Origin: Candidatus Zixiibacteriota bacterium
GTDB lineage: Bacteria; Zixibacteria; MSB-5A5; GN15; FEB-12
Direction: 5' to 3'
Assembly (NCBI GenBank): GCA_022570975.1
Contig: JACZYS010000029.1
Coordinates: 1 to 7,969 of the forward strand
Length of the DNA stretch: 7,969 nucleotides
The position numbers and the translations under genes were made by a program. Under the pieces are notes generated by a model. That model ran no database searches, was not told where the DNA came from, and worked only from the letters and a program-made list of their open reading frames with translations. Shown here piece after piece: positions 1 through 5,198 of this stretch (positions are counted from its first letter, which is position 1; each line of letters starts with the position of its first letter).

Positions 1-339
1 GTTCGTCCTGAATGGAAAGAAAGGGGAATTGAATTTATCACAAAGCCAGACCACTCTTATTTGATGACTGACGAAGACTTCAAAGACTATCACGCCGAAT
101 GTCAACACAGACTTAAAAAAGCAGGATGGAAATTCAAGCCCGGAAATTGTCCGGCATTAGTGGCCGAAGAATTACAACGACAAGCGGGGCGGGCACTATT
201 AGAAATAACTGCACCACGATTCAATCTTGAAGTTGATGATATAATTTGTTCAAGCCTTGACATCCATCACAAATTTATTGACCTGACCTGTCGCCTTGTT
301 GTCGGAACGCCAGAATTTAGAAAGCTGTCAAAACAATGA
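1..339 (+). CDS. Phage-type hypothetical protein, 5' end outside window
   Basis: The reading frame is open from the first base, so the gene starts upstream of the window. A TTG at 61 and ATG at 64 are internal start candidates, but the residues before them (VRPEWKERGIEF) read like genuine protein and no ribosome binding site precedes them. About 112 residues are visible. They are hydrophilic, with no signal peptide or membrane segment, and contain the stretch LMTDEDFKDYHAEC and a mostly helical C-terminus. From memory it resembles small proteins of unknown function found near regulatory genes of phages infecting Gram-negative bacteria, but I could not verify this. It ends in ATGA, overlapping the next possible ORF by four bases, and it is the first gene in a run of small plus-strand genes reaching 2435. 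Function unknown. Confidence 0.75.
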   Translation, partial: VRPEWKERGIEFITKPDHSYLMTDEDFKDYHAECQHRLKKAGWKFKPGNCPALVAEELQRQAGRALLEITAPRFNLEVDDIICSSLDIHHKFIDLTCRLVVGTPEFRKLSKQ

Positions 340-575
340 GAGCTTTCCACTATTATTGCGCCCGATCTTGGCGAGTATTCAGCAGCCGTAAGTTTGAGCG
401 TACAGTATTGATCATTGCATACGATGTGATAATACCGGAGAGATTTGTTGGTAGGGCGAGGAAATTATTGCAATCTTGCGAGAAGCCTGAGACTTCGAAA
501 ATTGATGAAAATCGCACAAAACCGGTATTGAACGCCAACGACTTACGAGGAACGAAATCGCCGTCAGGGGCTTAG
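336..575 (+). CDS. Hypothetical small basic protein (weak call)
   Basis: A 79-codon ORF whose ATG overlaps the stop of the preceding gene in an ATGA, a layout typical of translational coupling. There is no recognisable Shine-Dalgarno site (upstream is AAAGCTGTCAAAACA). The protein would be basic and arginine-rich, with a short hydrophobic stretch (TVLIIAYDVII, about residues 23-33) that is too short for a convincing membrane helix. No motif is recognised. It fills an otherwise gene-free stretch of about 240 bases and no better frame exists on either strand. The minus-strand ORF across the same bases is almost certainly a shadow. It may be non-coding. Confidence 0.35.
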   Translation: MRAFHYYCARSWRVFSSRKFERTVLIIAYDVIIPERFVGRARKLLQSCEKPETSKIDENRTKPVLNANDLRGTKSPSGA

Positions 576-581
576 AATTTT

Positions 582-827
582 ATGAGCAGTACTTTGTATG
601 TCCAATTGAACAATACCGAGCTATTTGAGTTGATAGCTGATATAATAAATCAAGGCATTGACGGATATTTACAGGCGGTAATTACAGAAAGAATCGGGAA
701 TGATATTTATATTCAAGATTCCGATTCCTTGAAATGCTTTTTAAGGCGATGTGAAGAATCACAGAAAGACGAGCTTCGAGATATGGCAAGCTCGATAATG
801 TACACCTTAGACTATGAATGGATTTAA
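582..827 (+). CDS. Hypothetical small acidic protein
   Basis: An 81-residue acidic protein beginning MSSTLYVQLNN and ending YTLDYEWI. It is predicted to be mostly helical, with aliphatic residues spaced as in amphipathic helices (ELFELIADIINQ). There are no cysteine clusters, signal peptide or membrane segment. The ATG is the first in the frame. The only purine-rich stretch upstream, CAGGGGC, lies about 10 bases away, so initiation may be weak or coupled to the ORF before it. It sits between two other unidentified small genes in the same orientation. No family is recognised. Composition and length fit the many uncharacterised early proteins of phages. Confidence 0.6.
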   Translation: MSSTLYVQLNNTELFELIADIINQGIDGYLQAVITERIGNDIYIQDSDSLKCFLRRCEESQKDELRDMASSIMYTLDYEWI

Positions 828-850
828 CCTTTTAATCGGGAGATAGAAAG

Positions 851-1030
851 ATGAAAGCAAATTATGGCGTTTCGGGTGTGTGGTTCACAACATTTAAAAA
901 AGCAATGTGGTACGCAATCAGAGAAACAAGAAAAACTAACTCAAGTATTGATATTATTTTCTCGCATAACCAGAGGGCAATTTACACGACAATATCTACC
1001 GTCAAACAACAGAGACAATTAACCATTTAA
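851..1030 (+). CDS. Hypothetical protein, 59 residues
   Basis: ATG at 851 follows the purine-rich GGGAGATAGAAAG, and the frame runs 59 codons to TAA at 1028-1030. The protein starts MKANYGVSGVWFTTF and ends KQQRQLTI. The aromatic N-terminal half (VWFTTFKKAMWYAI) and the later IDIIFSHNQRAIYTTIS read as a small alpha/beta protein. It lies 23 bases after the previous stop and 38 bases before the next start, in a continuous plus-strand run. No family is recognised. It is easily missed because it is under 60 residues, but start context, spacing and composition all favour a real gene. Confidence 0.6.
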   Translation: MKANYGVSGVWFTTFKKAMWYAIRETRKTNSSIDIIFSHNQRAIYTTISTVKQQRQLTI

Positions 1031-1068
1031 CGATTTATCCCGACCTTGTGGAGGGAATTGAGGAAGTT

Positions 1069-1260
1069 ATGAAAACGATTGAACGAGTTTATATCAAAAC
1101 ATTGCTTGAAAACACAGGCAAAACCCTAACGGCATTACATAGCATTAAATGTGATGTCGCACCCCTACCTAATGATTTTACTCAATTAGTCCACGAAGCA
1201 ATTGATAAAATATATAAATTAGAGGATGAATTAAATATTTACAAGAACAGAAAGAGGTAG
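1069..1260 (+). CDS. Hypothetical small helical protein
   Basis: The product is a 63-residue, largely helical protein starting MKTIERVYIKTLL and ending in a lysine/arginine-rich tail (YKNRKR). The spacing in AIDKIYKLEDELNIYKNRKR suggests a short coiled coil at the C-terminus. I chose ATG 1069 because GAGGAAG lies just ahead of it. The in-frame GTG at 1048 would add seven residues but has no comparable site. The stop lies three bases before the next gene, whose ribosome binding site (GAGGTAGAAG) overlaps this gene's end, so the two are probably co-translated. No family is recognised and no cysteines suggest metal binding beyond a single Cys. Function unknown. Confidence 0.6.
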   Translation: MKTIERVYIKTLLENTGKTLTALHSIKCDVAPLPNDFTQLVHEAIDKIYKLEDELNIYKNRKR

Positions 1261-1263
1261 AAG

Positions 1264-1494
1264 ATGATTAAATGTAAGAATTGCGGAGAAACTAACTTTG
1301 AGTGCATGGAAGACAGATACCAATATTATGAGGTCAACGAGAATGGCGATGTTATACCAACTCACTCAGAAAGTGGAGACTCTTTCATGCAAGTCAAATG
1401 CTTAAATTGTGACTCGTTAGATGACGACACTGGCTTTGAATGGAAACTCCGAGAGAAAAAGTTACACCCAATAAACACCCCTGGCCAGTCGTGA
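1264..1494 (+). CDS. Zinc-ribbon-like small protein, tandem copy 1
   Basis: A 76-residue protein with CKNC at residues 4-7, a single Cys at about 14 and CLNC at about 45-48. The two CxxC knuckles, with a beta-rich segment between them (DRYQYYEVNENGDVI), are the layout of a zinc ribbon. Such folds bind nucleic acid or protein; the actual partner is not shown by the sequence. The ATG at 1264 follows GAGGTAGAAG. The next gene, 12 bases downstream, is a paralogue identical at about 57 of 69 aligned residues, with all the cysteines shared. The C-terminal tail (HPINTPGQS) differs from the paralogue. It resembles small Zn-ribbon proteins scattered in phage early regions, but no named family is claimed. 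Confidence 0.75.
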   Translation: MIKCKNCGETNFECMEDRYQYYEVNENGDVIPTHSESGDSFMQVKCLNCDSLDDDTGFEWKLREKKLHPINTPGQS

Positions 1495-1506
1495 AAGGAA
1501 GAAGAA

Positions 1507-1782
1507 ATGAATGAGATCAAATGCAAAAACTGTAGAGAAAACAACTTCCAATGTATGGAAGATAGGTATCAATACTATGAGGTGAACGAGAATGGTGATG
1601 TTATACCGACCTACTCAGAAGCCGGAGATGCGTTCATGCAAGTCAAATGTCTAAACTGTGACGCTTTAGATGAAGCCACCGGATTCGAATGGAAGCTATG
1701 GGACAAAAAGCTCGTTCCAATACAAAACGCTCCCAATCAGAGCAACCAAGTAGGAGTGACAATAGCTCGACAACAAGACTAA
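1507..1782 (+). CDS. Zinc-ribbon-like small protein, tandem copy 2
   Basis: A 91-residue paralogue of the gene just upstream, with the same two CxxC knuckles (CKNC near residue 6 and CLNC near 47), the extra Cys between them, and the same central YQYYEVNENGDVIPT block. It starts at ATG 1507 behind GGAAGAAGAA. It carries about 15 more C-terminal residues than copy 1 (NQSNQVGVTIARQQD). About 25 codons differ from copy 1 only synonymously, against about 12 that change the amino acid, so both copies appear to have been held under protein-level selection since they separated. The likely role is a metal-stabilised binding protein; the target is unknown. It is the last gene before a promoter-like region. 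Confidence 0.75.
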   Translation: MNEIKCKNCRENNFQCMEDRYQYYEVNENGDVIPTYSEAGDAFMQVKCLNCDALDEATGFEWKLWDKKLVPIQNAPNQSNQVGVTIARQQD

Positions 1783-1785
1783 TCC

Positions 1786-1813
1786 TTGCAATATTATAAA
1801 ATAACTGTATTAT
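1786..1813 (+). promoter_or_regulatory. Candidate sigma70-type promoter for the RHH gene
   Basis: TTGCAA at 1786-1791 (4 of 6 to the -35 consensus) and TATTAT at 1808-1813 (5 of 6 to the -10) are separated by 16 bases in a very AT-rich stretch. They sit just after the stop of the zinc-ribbon gene and 23 bases before an RHH regulator. RHH regulators often repress their own promoter, so the AT-rich stretch may also hold an operator, but I see no clear repeated half-site. Pattern match only. Confidence 0.45.
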
Positions 1814-1836
1814 TAAACTTACATAGGAGGTAAAGC

Positions 1837-1998
1837 ATGACAGCCAAGAAAGAGCGTATATACACATACCCAAATAAACACTATCGAGGCCTCAAGAAAT
1901 TAGTCAGTGGGGCGGCTAAAAAGGCCAAGATAAGCGAATCTGAGTGGATGAGGCAAGCCCTTACCGAGAAATTAGAGAGAGAACGGAACAGAGCATAA
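1837..1998 (+). CDS. Ribbon-helix-helix (Arc/CopG-like) DNA-binding protein
   Basis: A 53-residue basic protein. ATG 1837 is preceded at six bases by a perfect AGGAGG (1825-1830), the best translation start on the plus strand. The pattern fits the RHH fold: a short strand at about residues 7-12 (RIYTYP), helix A at about 16-30 (RGLKKLVSGAAKKA), the SxSEW turn at 33-37, and helix B at about 36-50 (WMRQALTEKLERER). RHH proteins act as dimers that insert a two-stranded sheet into the major groove and usually repress transcription. A candidate promoter lies immediately upstream, suggesting its own transcription unit and possibly autoregulation. Toxin-antitoxin antitoxins share this fold, but no toxin-like gene follows directly, so a phage repressor or regulator is more likely. 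Its targets are unknown. Confidence 0.7.
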   Translation: MTAKKERIYTYPNKHYRGLKKLVSGAAKKAKISESEWMRQALTEKLERERNRA

Positions 1999-2067
1999 TG
2001 GACGTTCCGGGCGAACATCGGAAAGTATAAGGCATATTTCTATAAAATAATACCGTCACCCACGCCA

Positions 2068-2190
2068 ATGTATAGGGAAAAGAAAACAGGAAGAGTTAAG
2101 GGCCTGGAGAAGGGGCAGAAATGGGGTAATATAGCGATCAACGCCAACGATAGCAGGACAGAATTGCAACCCCGGACAGGGTTTAGGTAG
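2068..2190 (+). CDS. Possible 40-residue basic ORF (weak call)
   Basis: A frame of 40 codons, MYREKKTGRVKGLEKG to TELQPRTGFR, whose TAG shares its G with the GTG start of the next gene (TAGTG). The overlap suggests translational coupling. There is no Shine-Dalgarno site before the ATG (upstream is CACCCACGCCA), and the frame is open but without start codons back to the previous gene's stop at 1996-1998. The predicted peptide is very basic, without recognisable motif. If it is not a gene, the 190 bases between the RHH and HTH genes hold only AT-rich tracts that might include a promoter. Confidence 0.3.
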   Translation: MYREKKTGRVKGLEKGQKWGNIAINANDSRTELQPRTGFR

Positions 2191-2435
2191 TGAAAAACAC
2201 CGAGCAAATCATATTCAACGCACTCTACACCGTCACTCAAATTTCTGTCCAGTTCGGTCTTTCCAGGACTACTCTATATAAGTGGATTGCATCGGGACGA
2301 CTGCACAGGTCGTCACATAACAGTAAATTATTCAGCGGCAGAGAACTGTTCTACGCATTTACAGGTAGGCACACGAATACCCCCGCAGAACGAATCAGAG
2401 GAGACCGTTCTGACAAAACAATAGGAGGTGCGTGA
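2190..2435 (+). CDS. Excisionase/AlpA-like HTH protein
   Basis: An 81-residue basic protein starting at GTG 2190, coupled by a TAGTG overlap to the weak ORF upstream. A MerR/excisionase-type winged helix-turn-helix is visible at about residues 12-40: YTVTQISVQFGLSRTTLYKW, followed by IASGRL, the usual wing entry of this class. The C-terminal 20 residues are charged and probably disordered. Members act as phage excisionases (directing integrase towards excision) or small transcription activators such as AlpA. They sit near integrase or early-control genes. Here the gene expected next starts in a TGATG overlap with AGGAGG at the right distance but is broken off after three codons. No integrase is present in the window, so the excisionase role is an inference from fold and size only. 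Confidence 0.65.
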   Translation: MKNTEQIIFNALYTVTQISVQFGLSRTTLYKWIASGRLHRSSHNSKLFSGRELFYAFTGRHTNTPAERIRGDRSDKTIGGA

Positions 2436-2446
2436 TGTCGAAATAA
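2423..2446 (+). pseudogene. Orphan gene start: ideal RBS, ATG, stop after 3 codons
   Basis: AGGAGG (2423-2428), a six-base spacer and ATG (2435-2437), overlapping the HTH gene's TGA as TGATG, form a textbook coupled start. The frame reads Met-Ser-Lys and then TAA at 2444-2446. The stop falls where the opposite strand begins to encode an MT-A70 fragment, so the most likely explanation is that the body of this gene was lost in a recombination at about 2437-2446. The lost gene could have been the integrase or another early gene; the remaining codons cannot tell. Confidence 0.55.
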
Positions 2447-2523
2447 TATTTATCTGCACCCCATCCCCAACCTTTACCGTACTTCCATGCAGGATCTGCT
2501 AAAATTGTTCTATATTTTTTCAT
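2437..2523 (-). pseudogene. N-terminal fragment of MT-A70 adenine methyltransferase
   Basis: Reading leftwards from ATG 2523, the protein begins MKKYRTILADPAWKYGKG and continues WGWGADKYY. This is the hallmark opening of MT-A70-family N6-adenine DNA methyltransferases: a short strand, then the catalytic (D)PPW motif, here DPAW at about residues 10-13, then the glycine-rich GxGAxxHY segment. Full proteins have about 170-220 residues. Here recognisable similarity stops after about 27-29 residues. The frame then runs back through antisense HTH-gene sequence to a stop at 2395-2397. The S-adenosylmethionine-binding half and the rest of the catalytic domain are absent, so it cannot be active. The site before the ATG (GAGAAAG) is weak. 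Phages use such enzymes to mask their DNA from host restriction; this one is a relic. Confidence 0.7.
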
Positions 2524-2687
2524 CTAAAAAAATTCTTTCTCGGTCATTGCGGTAATTGTTGTTAGTTTCTGGCTCGGCCACGCCAGAGGTTACGGGCAGG
2601 GGTACTTATATAACCATTATCGGCTCATTAAGGCGATTTCCTTACTAACTATCCCAGTACCTATTATACCCCTTTTTACCTTCAAAG

Positions 2688-3135
2688 TTACTCTTGGCTG
2701 TCGCTTTCGATGTCTTCTTCGGGTTTAAACAAGGCTTCATATCCAAAAACGTCTTCAAGGAACATCTCAGTAAATCTCATTAGCTGTTCTGCCTCTTCTT
2801 TTTCAATAATTTTAATCTGGTGATTTGCTTCATTTCCTTTGTCTTTGATATGCTTAAGCAAAGGCTCGGCTTTCATTGGAACTAAGTTTTTTTCAATTAA
2901 ATAATCAACATATTGGGCGAACTTAAGACCTTCTTTTGCCTCGTTGGTAACCGCTACATTCATTAGTAATTTCCGACAGCACATAGCTACTGCAGTGTAG
3001 CTATTGACTGACATTGACTGGCTTGCCGAATAGGCTGTATTTTTCCATCCACAGCTTCTCCTGTTCTTGCTGAATTGTGAGCACCCTACGATTCGGCCAA
3101 TTAAGCGTTCCGTTTCTAATATATCCCCCTGTTGT
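2688..3135 (-). pseudogene. DUF4145-domain protein, frameshifted and 5'-truncated
   Basis: The intact part (ATG 3014 to the TAA at 2688, 108 residues) shows the DUF4145 core: NSYTAVAMCCRKLLMN at about residues 4-19, FAQYVDYL at about 32-39, and GNEANH at 60-65, ending in an acidic tail. ATG 3014 has no ribosome binding site. Another frame, open from 3135 to a TAG at 3001-3003, encodes a coding-like segment (TIQQEQEKLWMEKYSLFGKP). Removing one unit of the 10-bp tandem repeat at 3001-3020 joins it exactly to the DUF4145 frame (GKPVNSYTAVAM). No start codon with a binding site exists for the upstream part. DUF4145 is to my knowledge placed near HEPN-type helical domains. The Arg usual in I-R-x-x-GNEAxH is Lys here. 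The intact 108-residue ORF could still be translated, but a degraded gene is the simpler reading. Confidence 0.65.
3001..3020. repeat. 10-bp imperfect tandem duplication
   Basis: CTATTGACTG is followed directly by ACATTGACTG: two 10-base units sharing ATTGACTG. Ten is not a multiple of three, so the extra unit shifts the frame of the DUF4145 gene running on the minus strand. It is a probable replication-slippage event. Confidence 0.75.
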
Positions 3136-3358
3136 TCAGCAACATATAGCTATTGCTATAAAAACAAATGCTGTGACGAGGCTTATATTGCCCCATATTT
3201 TCTATATTATACATTGACAACGACTTAATAATTTTATGTAGTACCGTTATACTCAAAACACCTAAAACTCTCCCAGCTTCGAGCCAGTGCGTCCTGTATT
3301 GATATTTGAGTTCTATCAGCACTCCATTTTGACTGCTGACACGCCGCAGTCGTCCCAC
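3116..3358 (-). CDS. Doubtful 80-codon ORF in low-information region
   Basis: A GTG start shares its G with the TAG of the gene upstream (TAGTG), giving an 80-residue ORF (MGRLRRVSSQNGVLIEL onwards). The upstream bases (GGGACATAAAAAGATA) offer no good ribosome binding site. The C-terminal half (SICFYSNSYMLLNNRGIY) does not look like a folded protein, and the last bases overlap the DUF4145 remnant. The stretch also holds a perfect plus-strand TTGACA at 3214-3219 without a good -10, and a 6-bp inverted repeat with a 4-base loop at 3145-3160. I think this is more likely decayed or non-coding sequence than a working gene. Confidence 0.22.
   Translation of the reverse strand: MGRLRRVSSQNGVLIELKYQYRTHWLEAGRVLGVLSITVLHKIIKSLSMYNIENMGQYKPRHSICFYSNSYMLLNNRGIY
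3145..3160. repeat. Short inverted repeat
   Basis: TATAGC and GCTATA flank the four-base loop TATT. There is no following T-tract on either strand, so it is unlikely to be a terminator. It could be a small operator or chance in AT-rich DNA. Confidence 0.25.
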
Positions 3359-3849
3359 TATCTTTTTATGTCCCGTGCGGGGAGCAAAAGATACCGATGG
3401 CCACTATGGCAGTCCCCCGCCTTTTTAACACAGACAACAACCTCAACCGGGACCGCTTCTATTTCCCTTCGGTCTATTTCTTTTTGGCATTGTTTCTTAA
3501 ATGAAAAAACCACGACCCTTAGATCAGTATCGTGGACAAACCCACCACCATTAAAGCCCATAGCCCATCCAATTTTTTCTTCCCGGTGAACATATGCCTG
3601 TATAATTGCACTGGATTCCATTTCTTGTTCGGCAACTCTCCGCCTATCGTCAACTGCCATGGCTTCCTTACTGCACTCCTTCAATTCTTTTAAGATAGCC
3701 ACAAAGAAATCCCCCTCCTTTTCATTGAGCGATTCAATGGCAGTTTTAAGGGCCGGAAAATCTCCGGAGCCGATAACCCTATAGGCGACTCGGAACCGGT
3801 CGTTACTAAATTCTTCCTTCATCTCAAGTTCTCTTTTTATTTCGGTCAC
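3358..3849 (-). CDS. Hypothetical protein of the replication operon, 163 residues
   Basis: The start is GTG 3849, overlapping the helicase stop as GTGA, with AGGAGG six to seven bases upstream, so translation is almost certainly coupled to the helicase. The first 60 residues are charged and helical (KRELEMKEEFSNDRF). The middle carries EQEMESSAIIQAYVHREEKIGWAMGF. The C-terminal part is beta-rich (LRVVVFSF, VPVEVVVCV), ending near GDCHSGHRYLLLPA, where one Cys and two His are close together. There is no signal peptide or membrane helix. I recognise no family. Position directly behind a phage DnaB suggests a role in replication or early takeover (helicase partner, single-strand handling, or unrelated early function); this is context only. 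Confidence 0.7.
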   Translation of the reverse strand: MTEIKRELEMKEEFSNDRFRVAYRVIGSGDFPALKTAIESLNEKEGDFFVAILKELKECSKEAMAVDDRRRVAEQEMESSAIIQAYVHREEKIGWAMGFNGGGFVHDTDLRVVVFSFKKQCQKEIDRREIEAVPVEVVVCVKKAGDCHSGHRYLLLPARDIKR

Positions 3850-5198
3850 AGCCTGTCCTCCTCTTCTTGGTTCATGTAAAAATTTGGTTTTGTATAAAAG
3901 CTCATCTTTTCAGGTTTCCAATAGCATTCAACAATCCCAGTGGGGCCGTCTTTATATTTTGCTATAATTATTTTTGCCCTTGGGTCTTCCCCTGATTGAA
4001 CTGACCCCAAGTATTGCTTACTGTTTTCGCCATAATGAGTTTTGATAAACTGCAATGGGATCCACGGGAATAATATTAAATTTGCATCCTGCTCTAAGGC
4101 TCCACTATCACGGAGCATTGACATCCTTGGCAATTCACCGTCTTTCAGGTTTTCATAGGTTCGGTTTAATTGAGACAGGACAATAACGGCCACATTAAGT
4201 TCTTTTGCCATGTCTTTCATCTCCCCGCTGATATAGGTAATCTCCATTGTCCGGGAGTCGGCCCGTCCACGCCAACGAACCTGTTGTAAATAGTCAACAA
4301 TAATAGCATCGAGGCCGTGCTTGTGTTTTATCCTGCGGGCAATCACCTTAATATCCCTGGCACTTAACCCCGCAGGGTCACAAACAAACAGACCCCTATC
4401 TTTCATTAATTCAGTCCCCACGGAGACAACCTTAGCTATTTCTTGCTGACTAAGACCGTTGGTCGTTAGTTTATATATTGGTAGCCCGGCGGTAGATGCT
4501 ATTATCCGATCATAAACAGCCCCCTTGGTCTGGTCGAGGGATACGAATAGAATTTTTTTCCCTTTTCGGCTATTGAAGGTTGCTGTTTCTAAAATCAAGG
4601 ACGTCTTCCCCATTGACGGAGGTCCGGCAACAATAATCATTTCCCCCGGAAACAGGCCAACGATTTTCTTATTTAATTCCGGGATGTGTGTAGTAAGGTA
4701 GTTAGACCGCTTCCCTTTTCCGGTGACCAGACGATCTATATAATCTGATATTTCACTCCCGATTGGCTCTTGGGGTGTAGTCGCTGGTTGGTCGATGGTG
4801 GCCGTTGCTCCCTCAAGCCCTTCTATAATATCATCGCCGGGGGTAGAGTCGTCCCCGCACTGGTCAATAGCTTTTTTGCAAGCTATGACTATTTGTTTTT
4901 TCCGGTATATATTGGCAATAATCTCGGCGTGTCTTTGTGCATGGGTTGATGTTGCAACTTTTTCACGTGCTTCAACGGCCAGGGTCTTGAGTCCCATATC
5001 TAATTCAGCAACAATAGAAAGTTGATTAAAGTCCGAGGTTGTTTCGTATATCTTAAGGATTTTAATATAAACCCTACGGAGGTCTGGGTCGGTAAATGCC
5101 TCCGGGTTAGGTAAGATTGCAAAGACTTCATCCATTATCTTTGAGTTAAAAACAATGGCTCCAATCAATTCCATTTCAATTCTTTTTCTGTCCGTCAA
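3846..5198 (-). CDS. Replicative DNA helicase, DnaB family
   Basis: A 450-residue DnaB-type hexameric helicase that unwinds DNA at the replication fork. The start is TTG 5198, overlapping the initiator stop as TTGA behind AGAGGA; the second residues TDRKRIE lead straight into the N-terminal domain (about residues 5-115), followed by a linker and a RecA-like core (about 165-450). Visible motifs: Walker A AGPPSMGKTS (191-200), Walker B IIVDYLQQ (299-306), sensor-like LSQLNR (341-346), MLRDSGALEQDAN (361-373) and AKYKDGPTG (413-421). Length is normal. Two positions are unusual: the SLEM motif that carries the catalytic Glu in DnaB reads SLDQ (220-223), and the arginine finger in the usual AKxRNGPTG is Lys. 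No separate helicase loader is evident, so the upstream initiator may load it. Confidence 0.93.
   Translation of the reverse strand: MTDRKRIEMELIGAIVFNSKIMDEVFAILPNPEAFTDPDLRRVYIKILKIYETTSDFNQLSIVAELDMGLKTLAVEAREKVATSTHAQRHAEIIANIYRKKQIVIACKKAIDQCGDDSTPGDDIIEGLEGATATIDQPATTPQEPIGSEISDYIDRLVTGKGKRSNYLTTHIPELNKKIVGLFPGEMIIVAGPPSMGKTSLILETATFNSRKGKKILFVSLDQTKGAVYDRIIASTAGLPIYKLTTNGLSQQEIAKVVSVGTELMKDRGLFVCDPAGLSARDIKVIARRIKHKHGLDAIIVDYLQQVRWRGRADSRTMEITYISGEMKDMAKELNVAVIVLSQLNRTYENLKDGELPRMSMLRDSGALEQDANLILFPWIPLQFIKTHYGENSKQYLGSVQSGEDPRAKIIIAKYKDGPTGIVECYWKPEKMSFYTKPNFYMNQEEEDRL

Larger units (their letters stand above)
1264..1782 (+). repeat. Tandem gene duplication (two zinc-ribbon paralogues)
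   Basis: The two adjacent ORFs align without gaps over 69 codons, from the N-terminal IKCKNC to the shared KKLxPI. DNA identity is much lower than a fresh duplication would give, because third positions have drifted widely. The intergenic gap is 12 bases and is not itself duplicated. Only the 3' tails have diverged in length. Confidence 0.85.

Noticed and set aside
1998..2030. Short ORF at ATG 1998 overlapping the RHH stop (TAATG)
   Set aside because: Only ten codons before TAA and no separate ribosome site.
531..2152. AACGCCAACGA present at about 531 and about 2142 as a possible direct repeat
   Set aside because: An 11-base match with no extension on either side and no structural context; likely chance.
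2040..2240. 66-codon minus-strand ORF
   Set aside because: It lies across the RHH-HTH gap and antisense to the HTH start, with no ribosome site and no recognisable motif.
2663..2668. Perfect minus-strand TATAAT as a promoter for the MT-A70 fragment
   Set aside because: No acceptable -35 at 16-18 bases (TAACTT at 17) and about 140 bases from the relic ORF. In AT-rich DNA this is weak evidence.
2524..2687. Gene between the MT-A70 relic and DUF4145
   Set aside because: All minus-strand frames are short. The longest ends TEKEFF just before the MT-A70 ATG and has no credible start. I see nothing else in this stretch.
3287..3589. 100-codon plus-strand ORF
   Set aside because: It lies mostly antisense to the 163-residue gene, which has a strong ribosome site and GTGA coupling. 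The predicted protein is Ser/Thr/Pro-rich, typical of a shadow frame.
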